Notes: generated by a model not told the origin, from the sequence alone. A stretch of DNA of 64,000 nt from Thermothielavioides terrestris NRRL 8126 (GCF_000226115.1 NC_016457.1:2046001-2110000); one strand, 5' to 3'. Shown: positions 1 through 10,529, counted from the stretch's first letter. Translations and numbers: made by a program.

Positions 1-815
1 GCGGATGGTTTGCCAAGCAGTCGTGTCCATCGTCAGACGGCGCGGTGCAGCTTGGAAGTTGCCAGACACTTTGGTTGGAAATGTCCAAACCAATAGCCAT
101 GCTGGGCGGTAACTAACGTCATTATTCACCCGTTTCTTGGCCCTCGTACCTGGCAGACGGATGCCGCCTTGGTGCAGACGCCCTGGAGGTCTTCCTGCGA
201 CTTTCCGTTGGAGGACCACGCAGCCACATCAACTAGCGCGCTCAGCGGACCTTCCTATTGGCATCCCGTTTGGCCGATCGGACTTGAAACGAGACGGGCT
301 TGCCGTGTAGATCTACACTATTCCTGAAAGGAGCTGGAATGCAGACAAGTGGCGATGCCAAGGGAATCGTTACGCTTGGCGTCCGTGTCTGTCCTCCGTA
401 CCCCTGACTGTGATCATCGCAGCGATGTGAGCGCTGCGGTGCGACCTGCGAGGTAACTTCAGTCGAGCTTCTCCGGATTGGATGCTGCGTGCCCACAGTC
501 CCTTTGGCCCTGTTGGGACGATTGGGCCACAGCCGGAGTTGCCATTGCTTGCCTGCCGCGTGCGGCGATTTAAAAGGGGCTGAGCGCGCGCTTCTCGCTG
601 TTTGCTGTTGCTTGGCTCTTGTTTCCCTTGGGATCAGCAACGAAAGGCGTGGGACTGTATATTTTTGTCCTTCGTTTGTGTGAATTCTTGGCTGGTTATC
701 AAAGTTGCGAGTTAGCCACGAGAATAAGAGGGCCGTTCGTTCACCTGTCACTCTCTAACCGGGAGACAGCAGTCCTTCGATCGCTTACACGGACACCCTC
801 CACTCGTAGTTCACC
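1..815. other. Gene-free left edge and promoter of the G1 peptidase
   Basis: I find no convincing coding sequence here; the open frames are short and of random composition. A TATA-like stretch lies at about 656-666, roughly 150 bp before the peptidase ATG, and an unspliced leader would cover the rest. Confidence 0.5.
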
Positions 816-1847
816 ATGAAGCCAACGACGCTCCTCACTCACCTACTCACCACCACGGCGGCCTCTGCCGCGACGCTCCCTCGCGCCCTCCATCCAACAC
901 ATCCCCGAGACGCACCTCAATACCGCCTGCTCCACACCTTCTCCTCCTCGGCGCCTTCCTCCTCCAACGCCCACCTCCTCTCCGCCACCAACACCGAATC
1001 CACCAAAGGCGGCGCCATCCTCACCCTCCCCTCCTCCTCCTCCTCTAGCAACAACAACACAAGCAGCGCCCGAATCACCTCGGTGCAGACCACCTTCCGC
1101 ATCCCCCACGCCCAGCCCCCAGCCACCGGCCCAACCGCCAACAATCCCGTCGGCGTGTACGCGGCCTCCTTCTGGGTGGGCATCGACGCCGCGGGGGCGG
1201 CTGCGTCCTCCTCTTGCAGCGGCGGCGGCGCCGCCCTGCGCGCGGGCGTCGACATCTTCTGGGACGGCACGGTCGGCGGCGAGCAGACGCCGTTTGCGTG
1301 GTACCAGTTTGCTACCGCCGCCGCCGCGGCAGGCCAGCAGGGCCAGCAGGGGTCCGGGACGGGGTTTGGGCAGGACGGGTTCGCGGTCGCCGCGGGCGAT
1401 GTCGTTCGCTTCACGCTCAGCGCGGGGGGCACCGGCGGTGCGGATGGTGAGCAGGTGGTGGCGGTGGTGCTGGCGGAGAACTTTGGGGCGAACGTCAGTC
1501 ACGCGGATGTGGTGGGCCGCAGTGCTAGTGGTGGTGGTGGTGCGAAGCCGGTGCGGAGCGTGAAGCAGGTCGTGACGGCGCCGGCGGGGTTGTGCGGGCA
1601 GCAGGCGGCGTGGGTCGTGGAGGACTTTCCGCTGGAGGGACGGCCGGATGTGCCGGTTGCGTTCGCGAATTTCACGAGCGTCACGTTCGACGGGGCGGGC
1701 GTCGCGCTGGCGGACGGGTCGAAGAAGGGTGTGACTGAGGCCGCGGTGCTGGATGTGAGATTGCAGGCTCAGGGGGGCAAGCTCACAAGTTGCGAGGTGG
1801 TTGACGGTCAGGAGGTTAAGTGTACGAGAGTTGTGGGTGGCAACTAA
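816..1847 (+). CDS. Secreted G1-family (eqolisin) glutamic peptidase homologue, catalytic Gln replaced
   Basis: A 343-residue intronless protein. Residues 1-19 form a signal peptide (hydrophobic, ending in Ala-rich sequence), followed by a propeptide-like Ser/Pro/Asn-rich stretch to about residue 85. The rest resembles the G1 beta-sandwich: FWVGID near residue 125, AGVDIFWDG near 143, AWYQF near 160, and AAWVVEDF near 264-271. Established G1 peptidases use a Gln/Glu dyad (Q53 and E136 in scytalidoglutamic peptidase). The Glu is kept here (E269), but the residue aligned with the Gln is Arg142 (codon CGC, 1239-1241), so acid endopeptidase activity is doubtful. The start has a good CACC context. 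The Ser and Gly/Ala runs are GC-rich and low in complexity. The family call is firm; activity is inference. Confidence 0.85.
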   Translation: MKPTTLLTHLLTTTAASAATLPRALHPTHPRDAPQYRLLHTFSSSAPSSSNAHLLSATNTESTKGGAILTLPSSSSSSNNNTSSARITSVQTTFRIPHAQPPATGPTANNPVGVYAASFWVGIDAAGAAASSSCSGGGAALRAGVDIFWDGTVGGEQTPFAWYQFATAAAAAGQQGQQGSGTGFGQDGFAVAAGDVVRFTLSAGGTGGADGEQVVAVVLAENFGANVSHADVVGRSASGGGGAKPVRSVKQVVTAPAGLCGQQAAWVVEDFPLEGRPDVPVAFANFTSVTFDGAGVALADGSKKGVTEAAVLDVRLQAQGGKLTSCEVVDGQEVKCTRVVGGN

Positions 1848-2045
1848 GCAGGACGGCTGTAAACTGTGTAATCAAGTGTGGAAGTTGGAAGCGGATGGAA
1901 GGCAAAACTGTGCTGGAAAGAGGAGGTGACAGACTACTGCGGCGGAAGCGGGTATAATGCGACACGACGAAGGGAATGATTGCTTGCAAATGGTACCACT
2001 ACACTAAAGTAGGCAACCAAGTGTAGTACTGCTTAGCGGATCGAT

Positions 2046-2891
2046 CACACAGTCACGATCCATGGGATCAACATCTTCTCCGCCTGGTTCAGCACAGCAA
2101 GGACGACCAGAAGGCAATGATGATCTTGTATACGACGTCGATCTACTGGATAGAGCGGCTGTTGTCGGTGCTTTTGTGGTCGCCGAGGACGCGATGGCTG
2201 CCCAGGATGGGATGGTAGGATACAAAGACCGCCAGCAGCCAGAACAAAAAGCGGTGGGGAACTCGAGCTGGCGACCAACGTCCTTCCCCTTTTTGTGTCT
2301 CACAGAGCCCTACCGTGTCGGCAGCGAAGGTAACAACAGGGGGCATGATGGAGGTGACACTGCGGGAGGCCCAGAGCGTGAGCCAGACGACCTCGAGCCA
2401 GATTCCGAGCCAGAGGAGCTGAACGCCGCCGGGGCCTCCAACCGGGTCCCCCTGGCAGCCATAGGCACAGAGGCCAGGAACACGGGTATCAGGATGAGGA
2501 GGCCTGGCGGGATGGTGTAGACGAGGTAGCGCAGGATGCGGGGGAACGTGAGCCTCCGCCGGAGCTTGGCGAGCCAGGTCGTCTCCAGGGGCGTGACGGC
2601 CACCGTGGCCGGAGGGCTGGCGGTCGTGTTAAAGGCATCCTCGACCCGTTCAGCATGGCTCCCATTTCTCGGCCTCTACCGGGCTGCATCGTGCTCCTGG
2701 TGCGACACGACGCGCTCGGCGCGGAGAAGTTCGATGTCGTGTAGCCTGTTTGCGGCCTCCCTGGCCTCTTCCGGACTCAGCGGCATTGGGTCGGGCGCCA
2801 GTTTCCATGCGAGTTCCAGTCTGCGTTCTCGGAAGGGGTTCCACGGCGGCTGGTGTTCAGCACACAATTGCCGATCGAGAGACCACCCCAA
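2046..2891 (-). pseudogene. Decayed MscS-like (Msy-type) mechanosensitive channel relic
   Basis: Pieces of one fungal MscS-type membrane protein are readable in order, but only by changing frame. One frame from 2891 to about 2463 reads an N-terminal segment (broken by a TAG at 2676-2678), then RILRYLVYTIPPGLLILIP, a first membrane helix. A shifted frame gives VQLLWLGIWLEVVWLTLWAS, the second helix with the IW-E-VWL pattern of fungal Msy channels. A third gives KKGKDVGRQLEFP. A fourth gives FLFWLLAVFVSYHPILG and then a TAG near 2146. A fifth gives VLNQAEKMLIPWIVTV and a stop at 2046. The pore helix, beta domain and C-terminus are absent. At least four frame changes and two internal stops make a functional spliced gene very unlikely; the spacing does not fit introns. 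Identification rests on remembered family patterns. Confidence 0.7.
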
Positions 2892-3932
2892 CCCTGCGTG
2901 GACCGTCGGACCGCTCGGTCACCGGCAGGCGGTCTCTGTTCAATCGGAAAATTTAACTGACACCCACTGAGCAACGCGTCCTAGCATGAACTAACTGATT
3001 CACACACTAGGCTGTAGCGGAAACAGATGGCCATGCTTCCATAGGACGAAGGCTGCACGCCGTCGGTTGTTTATTCCCCTGCTTTCCCCCAGGGGACCTC
3101 GTTGTTCCTTCTCCTGATGTAGACTCGGAAATACGGAGACAAGACAAAACACTTTGCGGCCACTGCTCGCACATGACGTCATATGGCGCTTGGCGCCAAG
3201 CCTCCACTTTAGCGTATACTAGTGTAGTGTATTTCGTGCTTCGCGAAAATCCAGGACGATCTCCGCGCGGATTCGCGCCTCCGTCACTCTCTCAGTTGCG
3301 TATGTAACGGTGTAAATACTCGTATTTCTGTATTCCGTCCAGAGAGTCCCGGATACTCGGTCCCGGATACTCGTTCACCGTCTTCTCCCCCAACCCTCCC
3401 TCTTTTATTTTCCCGTCCCTTTGCATCCCGTTTTCTCTTCCCCTTTGCTTTCTACGCAAGGCCCAAAAAGATCAGACGCTGCTGTGAGGGATTGGCGGGT
3501 CACACCATGGCAGTGTTCTGTGCCTTGGCGTTCCTGTCATCCGACGAGACGATGCGAGCGCCCGCAGCAGGAATACCGGGGCCCCGGAGACAAGGGGGCG
3601 GGTGTTGGGGCGGGCGGCAGAACCGGCAGTCGGAGCCTGCTGCGGCCCATCAAAATAGCGATGAAGGCTGAAAAGCCACAAGAACGCGCGTTTTCATGAT
3701 GTTTTCAACGGGACTGTGAGGACTGTGTTGGCCTGCATCGGGGCTGCCAAAGCCCAAAGAGGTAAAGTGCTTAGGTCTTGGCGGTTGGGAAGCGCAGCGG
3801 CAGCAACCTCAGCCGCACATGTAGAGCCCGAGGTCGGGCGCAGACTCGACTTCCTGCCCGACTTTGCTTGCCGATTCTCGATTCTCGATTCTCCAGCCCA
3901 TCGCATCGAGCGCGACCAGAGGCGGATTCAAG
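2892..3932. other. Intergenic region and leader of the WW-like gene
   Basis: No supported gene. A CCCGGATACTCG motif is duplicated near 3350-3375, and a C/T-rich stretch at about 3376-3450 is typical of fungal promoters. Sequence upstream of 3933 is open in frame to 3864, but the WW-like domain begins right after the ATG at 3933. Confidence 0.4.
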
Positions 3933-6900
3933 ATGGCTGCGCTCCCGGAGAACTGGGAATGGGACTACGACGGCACGCGCTGGTTCTACCGCTACAAGCC
4001 GACCGGCCTCATCCAGTACACCTTCCCCAAGCCCGGCGACGAGTTTCCCGAGTTTGTTGACGACAACGCGGCGCCGCTCGATCTGGCCCCCGAGGAGAGG
4101 CTTGTCAGCCAGCAACAGATCAAACGACGGAGTACTCTGGGCGGGTCTTGGCGGGGACAGCCAGCCCGCGCCAAACAGCGCGAACGGGCGGTTTCCAACG
4201 TCAGTTCGGACCAGGATGACGGCAGCGAGCCTTTTTGGCTCCAGCCCGACGGCCTCATGTACATGGGGCCGGGCGCGTACAACGACATCAGTCCTTTGCA
4301 GGAAGAGGACGAGGACGAGCGGGGCCAGGCAACCAACGACGCGGACGACGGCGGCGACAAAAAGGACAGTGCCAGCGCCGCCGCCCAGCATGTGGCTGAC
4401 GGCCCAGCTGCTGCGGGGTCCCCGAGCAAAGGCGCTGCCGTTGCTGTGCCCTCGCAGATATCGCCCTCGACGAGCACCGAAACCACTCCGCAAGTACCCA
4501 ACAGCCACCCCGCAACCGCCACCCCTCAGATAGACAGAGCAATCATTGTTGAGAGCGTCGATGCTGCCCCTGCACCGGTAGTCGCGGCGCCTGTGGATCC
4601 TCCAGCCCCGGAGATCCCCCTCCTCGACAGCCGGGAGGTGCCGTACGACCCCCTCGGCTTTGTGGCCGAGCTTCCCAGCGAGCTGACCGCTCAGTGCCAT
4701 GTGGAGATCAACCCAGCTCCTGTGGAGTTACCCGGCAACGAGCTCATGGTGGACACGTCGGAGCCAGCCCCTTATGCGAACGCCTTCCATCTGGAGCCGG
4801 CTGAACTGCCCTCCGACGAGATTCCTGCTGGGCGAAGGGTGGCGCGCAATACAGCGGAGCAGAAATCGCTGTCCTCGCAAACGACACGGAGCCAACAGGA
4901 GCAACAACAGCAAAGACCGCATCAAACCACCCGAGAGTTGCTCAGTCGGCCGTACGGAGCGGCTCGGCAGAATTCGACACCCCAAGTCGCCAGTACCGTG
5001 GCACACATGCCCGGCGGCGGCGTCGCCGAGCCGCCACCCTCAGGCAAGTACCAGCCTTACAACCCGGCCAGGCAGGGTGCCTTCGGAGCTGCCGCTGCGA
5101 ACCGGCACTCTATCGCCGAGATTCGCCCTCTGGTCCCAGCCGACGACAATAACAAGAGGCACTCCCTGGCAGGGCCAGCCCTATCGCGCGTTCCGCCTTC
5201 CGACGTCCCTGCTGCGCTCCTGCCGCCGCACATTCCTCCGAAGCTGCCTTTGGACTCCCCCGACAGTAGTCGGCAGTCCTCGCTTCCGGGCGCCGAAGCG
5301 CGCCATGAGAGCATCTCTGGTCTCACCACCAAGGCCAGCGGCGGTCTCACCCATTTCCCGTCAGTCCTGCAGCCCGCCCGCGGGCGTCCGGTCATGCGGG
5401 CCCAGTCCCCTCCGCAGAGCAAGGGAGCTAGCCCGGCTCGGGCCTACCAGGCGTACAAGCCCTACCACGACCTGCAGCGGGACATCGAGGACACCGTGCA
5501 GCTTCTATCCAACGCCGGATTCGGTCAGGGGACGACAACATCTGCCCAAGCGTCGAGTGTCGCGGCGAGACCCCAGGCCTCTAGAACGAACACTCTGCCA
5601 GCGCATCTTCCCTCGCTCCCGTACATGGGTGGCTACCCACATTTGCCGCCTTCATCAGCGAGCGTGCCCGCGCCCTTGACGCATCTGCATTCTCACCAAA
5701 CACCGCCTGCTGAGTGCGGCGGCTGTGTTGCAACCGGGGGAGCGGCAGGTAGCGTGATGCCCCTGCAATATTCCGCCCCCCTTCCGCCCTCAAGCCCTGA
5801 CCTGCCGCCGCCCTTGAACATCTCTCGCAAGTCGCCTCCGCTCCCGAGCAGCGTGCCAACTGGCTTTTCCGCTTTTAGGCCCGAGGTCACAGCCAAAGCG
5901 GATGCGATCTTCTCGGGGGCCACGGCAGCGCCGGTCCATACTACCGCTGCTTCCGCGCCGGCACCGGCCAGCTTGGGGGCTGAAGCAAACCCCGACCGTG
6001 AGACCATGCTGGCCGCACCGAACTCGGCAGGACCTGCTGGGCAAGCTGGAGCGGCAAGCTACCCCAACCAAGCGGGCAGCTCAGGTCCACCTCCATCGGC
6101 GGCTGCCAAGGTGGAGGGGACAGCTAGCTTCAACAGTCTGGCCGCGTCCAGTGAGAAGCTGCAGCCCTCGGGTCATCCATCGCCGGCTAAGCCAGCATCT
6201 TTCGCTGTCGAGGCCGTGGGTGCCGCGCCTGTAATGCCGCTCCCGTCAGAGGCCGCACCTGTATCTGATAGCGGAAGCTCCCCAGCGCCGTTACCAGCCG
6301 ACGTATTAGTGACCGTGACGGACCAGCAGCCGCTGGCACCTTCGGCCTCGGACGTGGGTTACCAAGAGACTCGCCAGTCTATTCCTGCTCAGTCTGATCT
6401 GGTTGGTCCTGATAATGTTCATATCCCGCCTCATGTCGTCTCCGAAGTCCATCACAAGCCTCCGGCAAACCCGAACATGCCGCTCCCCACCGACGGTACT
6501 GTCCAAAGTGCCTCAGCTGTACTCTACGCCTCGCCTGCTCCGGCTGCAACTGTCGCAAGTCAGGTTCCGTTCAATAGCCATACCGGTGGACGCGGCGCAA
6601 ACCCGGAAATGACACCGCCACGATCAGTTGCCAGTCCTCGAGCACCCACTCCAAGTCCCCGGACACCTAGCCCTCTTTCACGTGCGTCGTCGCCGCCTAC
6701 TCAGCAAAACAATATTCAGAAGCGCATTCCGTCGGTATCTCCGCCGGCGATTGCGATGGCTGGTTCTGCGCAACAGGGGTCATTCACAGGTCAGCAGACG
6801 TTGCTGCACAAGACCGGTATCCATGCTCCAGTGGTCGGACTCGGACCTGCTCCCATGCCTTCTTCTTCCTCTGCATTGCCAAATGCCTCGCTGGCGGCAC

Positions 6901-8414
6901 CCTCAACAGGTCCAGGTCACACTTTCCAGACCGATCATAACTCGCTTGGGTCTTACCAAGTCGGTGTTTCTCAGCTCTCTGCGCCTGGAGCCGTAAGCGC
7001 AGCTGAGCACGGTTACTTGCCCACTCATGAATCTGGCGACTGCCAACGTCCTGCGGCCCAAGTTCACGCCGATAACATTGAGGCCGCGGCAGCGCCAAAC
7101 CAGCAATCCCAGCAACCCCCTCAAGGCGTAGTAGCACCCGTGGTCTCACAATCAGCCATGCCCAATGCGAATCCAGGCCTGTCCACACCGTTGCCCGCGC
7201 CGGCCCCGACTCAGGAGGAGGCTCCCTCATCTCCCGTTTCTGTAGCCGATCAGGAACATAAGAGAACCCAGCCTCCGATGCCATCACCGATGCAAGCCAT
7301 CGGGCAAACCCAGCTTCCCCTACACTCAGGAGGCCAGTTGCCATCGAATGTCGCCGCTCATGGGCAGCCATCTGTGGCACCCACGGGCCGACCATTCTCA
7401 CCGCCGGCAACCACACAGCTAGGCCCGCTACCTCATCCCGGAGCACCAGGAACTGCACCTCCCCAGCCCCCTGTAATGTTGGCTTCGCCTACGATTCCCG
7501 CAGGAATGGTGCCCCAGGGTGTCCATCCTGGAATGTTCCTGCAGCAACAGTATGCTTACCACCCAAGCGTGTTTCCCCAGCCAGGCATGCAAGTCGCACA
7601 ACATCAACCAGTGCCACCGCATCTGCTGCAGCCAGGCCAAATGCCCATGGGTGCGCCCCTCACTCAGGCTCCTCAACCACCGCAACAACCAGTCAAGCAA
7701 GAAAAGAGCTGGTTCGGCAGGCTGTGGAGGAGCGAGAGCGTGAAAAAGCCCACCAAAAGCGGTGCAGCAGCCCAACCGGGGACACCCCCTCAACAGCTGT
7801 TTCCGGTCTTTCCTCCGTCTGTTCCTCCCAACCAGCCCGCCCCTCCGCATCAGTTCGCCCTGGCTGCCGTACAGCCGCACATGGCAATGATGACGATGAA
7901 CAATCAGAATTACCCGAGCCAGCCGCAGTTCCGCGCGCCGAACCACAACCCGAACCAGCCCGTCATGCCGCCGCCGCAGGTACGCCCGGCGATCCAGCAG
8001 CAGGCGCAGCTGCTGCACCACCCGGCGCAGAGGCCGAGTTCGATAGGTCCCGGCCAGGGCCAGACGGCTCAGCAAGAGCAGTCGCCGGTGCAGCCGCCGG
8101 CGCCGGCGCAGGCGCAGGGGCAAACGCAGCCGCAGGGCGGAACACCCGTGCCTGTCGCTTTGCCTGTCCAAGGGCAGGGGCAGGGGCAGGGGCAAGAGCA
8201 AGCTACTGGAGAGCGGCATGAGGGCGGCGGTGGATACCCCGTGGCCGGGGAGAATGGTAGTGGCGGCCGTACTTATGATGACAGTAGTAAACCTGCTGTT
8301 TCTGCTGCTCCTGTGGTCACCCCTGCTGCAAACGCGAGCGCCGCGGGCCGGTGGGGGAACGCGGGTCCTTCCGAATACGACGGGTCCGGATGGGGAGATG
8401 ATGATGATGAATGA
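3933..8414 (+). CDS. Very long disordered protein with an N-terminal atypical WW-like domain
   Basis: A 1,493-residue single-exon protein. I chose ATG 3933 because the conserved part starts immediately (MAALPENWEW). Residues 4-34 look like a WW domain: Trp8, aromatic W17-F18-Y19, Gly25 and Pro34 fit, but the usual second Trp is Tyr29 or Phe31. Conservation-like sequence continues to about residue 45 (GDEFPEF). The remaining 1,400 residues are Pro/Ala/Ser/Gln-rich and low in complexity. They include SRAPTPSP-type repeats, a short KSWFGRLWRSE segment and a (QG)n run near 8170-8205, ending in an acidic WGDDDDE tail. Such proteins usually act as scaffolds through proline-rich or phospho-ligands; nothing here gives the partner. 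I do not recognise a named orthologue. Confidence 0.8.
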   Translation: MAALPENWEWDYDGTRWFYRYKPTGLIQYTFPKPGDEFPEFVDDNAAPLDLAPEERLVSQQQIKRRSTLGGSWRGQPARAKQRERAVSNVSSDQDDGSEPFWLQPDGLMYMGPGAYNDISPLQEEDEDERGQATNDADDGGDKKDSASAAAQHVADGPAAAGSPSKGAAVAVPSQISPSTSTETTPQVPNSHPATATPQIDRAIIVESVDAAPAPVVAAPVDPPAPEIPLLDSREVPYDPLGFVAELPSELTAQCHVEINPAPVELPGNELMVDTSEPAPYANAFHLEPAELPSDEIPAGRRVARNTAEQKSLSSQTTRSQQEQQQQRPHQTTRELLSRPYGAARQNSTPQVASTVAHMPGGGVAEPPPSGKYQPYNPARQGAFGAAAANRHSIAEIRPLVPADDNNKRHSLAGPALSRVPPSDVPAALLPPHIPPKLPLDSPDSSRQSSLPGAEARHESISGLTTKASGGLTHFPSVLQPARGRPVMRAQSPPQSKGASPARAYQAYKPYHDLQRDIEDTVQLLSNAGFGQGTTTSAQASSVAARPQASRTNTLPAHLPSLPYMGGYPHLPPSSASVPAPLTHLHSHQTPPAECGGCVATGGAAGSVMPLQYSAPLPPSSPDLPPPLNISRKSPPLPSSVPTGFSAFRPEVTAKADAIFSGATAAPVHTTAASAPAPASLGAEANPDRETMLAAPNSAGPAGQAGAASYPNQAGSSGPPPSAAAKVEGTASFNSLAASSEKLQPSGHPSPAKPASFAVEAVGAAPVMPLPSEAAPVSDSGSSPAPLPADVLVTVTDQQPLAPSASDVGYQETRQSIPAQSDLVGPDNVHIPPHVVSEVHHKPPANPNMPLPTDGTVQSASAVLYASPAPAATVASQVPFNSHTGGRGANPEMTPPRSVASPRAPTPSPRTPSPLSRASSPPTQQNNIQKRIPSVSPPAIAMAGSAQQGSFTGQQTLLHKTGIHAPVVGLGPAPMPSSSSALPNASLAAPSTGPGHTFQTDHNSLGSYQVGVSQLSAPGAVSAAEHGYLPTHESGDCQRPAAQVHADNIEAAAAPNQQSQQPPQGVVAPVVSQSAMPNANPGLSTPLPAPAPTQEEAPSSPVSVADQEHKRTQPPMPSPMQAIGQTQLPLHSGGQLPSNVAAHGQPSVAPTGRPFSPPATTQLGPLPHPGAPGTAPPQPPVMLASPTIPAGMVPQGVHPGMFLQQQYAYHPSVFPQPGMQVAQHQPVPPHLLQPGQMPMGAPLTQAPQPPQQPVKQEKSWFGRLWRSESVKKPTKSGAAAQPGTPPQQLFPVFPPSVPPNQPAPPHQFALAAVQPHMAMMTMNNQNYPSQPQFRAPNHNPNQPVMPPPQVRPAIQQQAQLLHHPAQRPSSIGPGQGQTAQQEQSPVQPPAPAQAQGQTQPQGGTPVPVALPVQGQGQGQGQEQATGERHEGGGGYPVAGENGSGGRTYDDSSKPAVSAAPVVTPAANASAAGRWGNAGPSEYDGSGWGDDDDE

Positions 8415-8733
8415 AGATGTCTTGTCGATGTGAGGGATTGATATTGTTTTGAATCACGGGAATGGCGGTTGCTTGCTGGAGAAGTTCAGAGATACCCATT
8501 GTTTGTACTTCCGTCGAAGGCTTCGTTATCTGCAGCCGGTGATTTCACCACCAAGACCAACAAGTCGTCTTTTAATGAAGATCGAGCACCCTTTCGGTAG
8601 CAGGGGATGTCGTAGAAGCTGGTTTTGGAAGCACCCAACAAGAAGGCCCCTACGTTCCGCTGGAGAAAGTACGCATGTAGAGGATCGCCTATCTGCCTGA
8701 AAAAGATATCCGGCCCACATATATAAGCCGGAC
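8415..8733. other. Convergent 3' intergenic spacer
   Basis: This 319-bp spacer lies between two converging genes and presumably holds both 3' UTRs. I see no further gene in it. Confidence 0.5.
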
Positions 8734-10529
8734 TCAAAAGCAGTACTCCCAGAGCTTCTTCTCGGTAGCCAGCTCATCTCGATAATCCCCCAGCTCTCTG
8801 AACGCTTCGTCAACCATCTTCCGCCAATGCCAGTGATGCTTCGTGACGTAGTGGGCCTTCGTGTATTCCCAATACTCGGGATACCATCCAGCGCACTCCC
8901 AGTCAACGATGCCCGAGAGCTTTCCGTCCTTGACCATGACGTTGTGCATGTTGATGTCCCCGTGGGTGAAGACAATCTTATGTCCGGCGCGATGGGCAAC
9001 ATCGGGCAAGGCGCCGCATTGCAAGATGCTATTGAAGTCGTCTTCGTTTTTGTAGGGCCCGAAGATAACTCCGCGAGTGTCTGGGCAGTCCACCCCAGCA
9101 AGAATCCTGAAATCGTAGCACCCCTCTCCGGCCGCATTGCTTATCTCGTACTCCGGCGCAACCCTCTTGGGGATTGAGCGGATATGCTCCAGCCAACGCC
9201 GCAAATCCCGAACGAGCGAGGAGACTTCCTCATCGCTCATGTTGTTGATACGCAACCCCACGTGGCAGCCGGGTACAGCGGAGGTCAAGAGGTAGGATCT
9301 CTTGTCGTCGGATACCAGGTCAAGCGGCCGAGGGACGGGTACGTCGGTGTGCCGTCTCACGAGCTCCAGCGCTCGGTACTCGTTTTTCAGCGTACCGTAG
9401 TCTTCTAGACTTCTCTTCTTCAGATACAGGCCAAACGGGAGTCGCTGCACGCCCAGACCACAGGTCGGCCCGTAGAGGTAGTTTCCTATCCGAGCAAGGT
9501 GAAGATACGTAGCTACCCGAAGCGCAGCTGGTGCCCTAGAGCAAATGAATGCCACGAAGGCAATCCAGAGCTCTATGAGAGGACGGAGGATGGAGAGGGT
9601 CAGCCTGGGTGAGGCCGGCGGACGGGCCCTTTTCTCGGTGATTTCTTGGGCGACGAAGGTCCAGCGAAGTGGTTCTGAGAAATGCCCGAGGATTTGGAAG
9701 GCTTGCCGAGACGGAACAGCCATACCAGAGGGTGGGTGGTCAGTGAAGGATGCGGTCCGAAGATTGGGGAGCTCGTCGAGGATCCCGGGCGGTGGGTGGC
9801 CGCAGGCCCTGTTGATGCAAACCATGTACTGATCTTTTGTAAGCGAAAATGGCATCACTACGACGCAACGGGCTTGAGGGTGAACTTACCTTCCGGTCAT
9901 CCCTGAATTTAAGCCGAACATATCCCCGTAAGAACGCTTCTGCTGCGGATCTGCGGACTAGCCAAAGGTTCTGATAGCCATCCCCAGTGTCCGCATGTAA
10001 GGCCCAGTCTCGCAAGGACGGGGTCAGAAAGGCAGCCAGCATTTCGTGCTGCGACTGGCAGTCCACCATTACTGTTAGCATGAGGGTTGAGTGGATGGAA
10101 GCTCGTAACCTACCGGGCTCAGTTGCCTGTTGATACCCGAAAATATGCGGACGACAATGAGCGGATCCAGGAGAGAACCCGGCAAACCGGAAATACCACA
10201 CTTCGCGCCATCTCTGGCTGTGATGTCAATGATGACTCGTCTGTCGTGCACCCGGTCGACAACATTCGAGGAAACTGAAAACTTGGCTCAGCCAGCGCAT
10301 GACGATAAAAACAACAGCTGAGCTTACAGGCCGAGATCAGTTCGATCCAGTCGGTAAGGAAAGCAGTCAGGCCTCCGCTACCCGGATCAGCAGAGCATCG
10401 CTGCAACAAGTAGCTGGCGGCTCGCTCATTGTCGACAAACTCGTGGACGAAGGCCTCGAGCAGCGGGCCGTGAGGATGTGGAAGATCGGCGTCGCGGATC
10501 GCAGCCAGAGCCGAAGCTGCATTCGCCAT
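8734..10529 (-). CDS. Fusion of an HNH-like domain with an APH-family kinase-like domain
   Basis: Four exons (10529-10328, 10274-10114, 10054-9890, 9828-8734) give 540 residues. All junctions keep phase, and the introns are 53, 59 and 61 nt. The N-terminal half carries RDGAKCGISG at about 88-97, reminiscent of the Cys-containing start of fungal HNH-like domains. It is followed by a conserved-looking block (RDWALH, NLWLVRRSAAEAFLRGYVRL, INRACGHPPPG). The C-terminal half (about 250-540) is an aminoglycoside phosphotransferase/choline-kinase fold: RLPFGLYLK, a VPVPRPLDL hinge, catalytic HGDINMHN near 465 and metal-binding IVDWE near 485. The kinase motifs look intact. The substrate is unknown; fungal APH proteins are rarely drug-resistance enzymes. 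An alternative is two genes, the second starting at ATG 9723, but the frame is open across that point. Confidence 0.65.

Noticed and set aside
2676..2717. A 40-nt intron that would remove the TAG at 2676 in the MscS relic
   Set aside because: Too short for a usual fungal intron and it would change the frame of the downstream helix.
8734..9723. Stand-alone APH gene starting at ATG 9723
   Set aside because: The frame continues upstream without a stop and the upstream exons join in phase; kept only as the alternative model.
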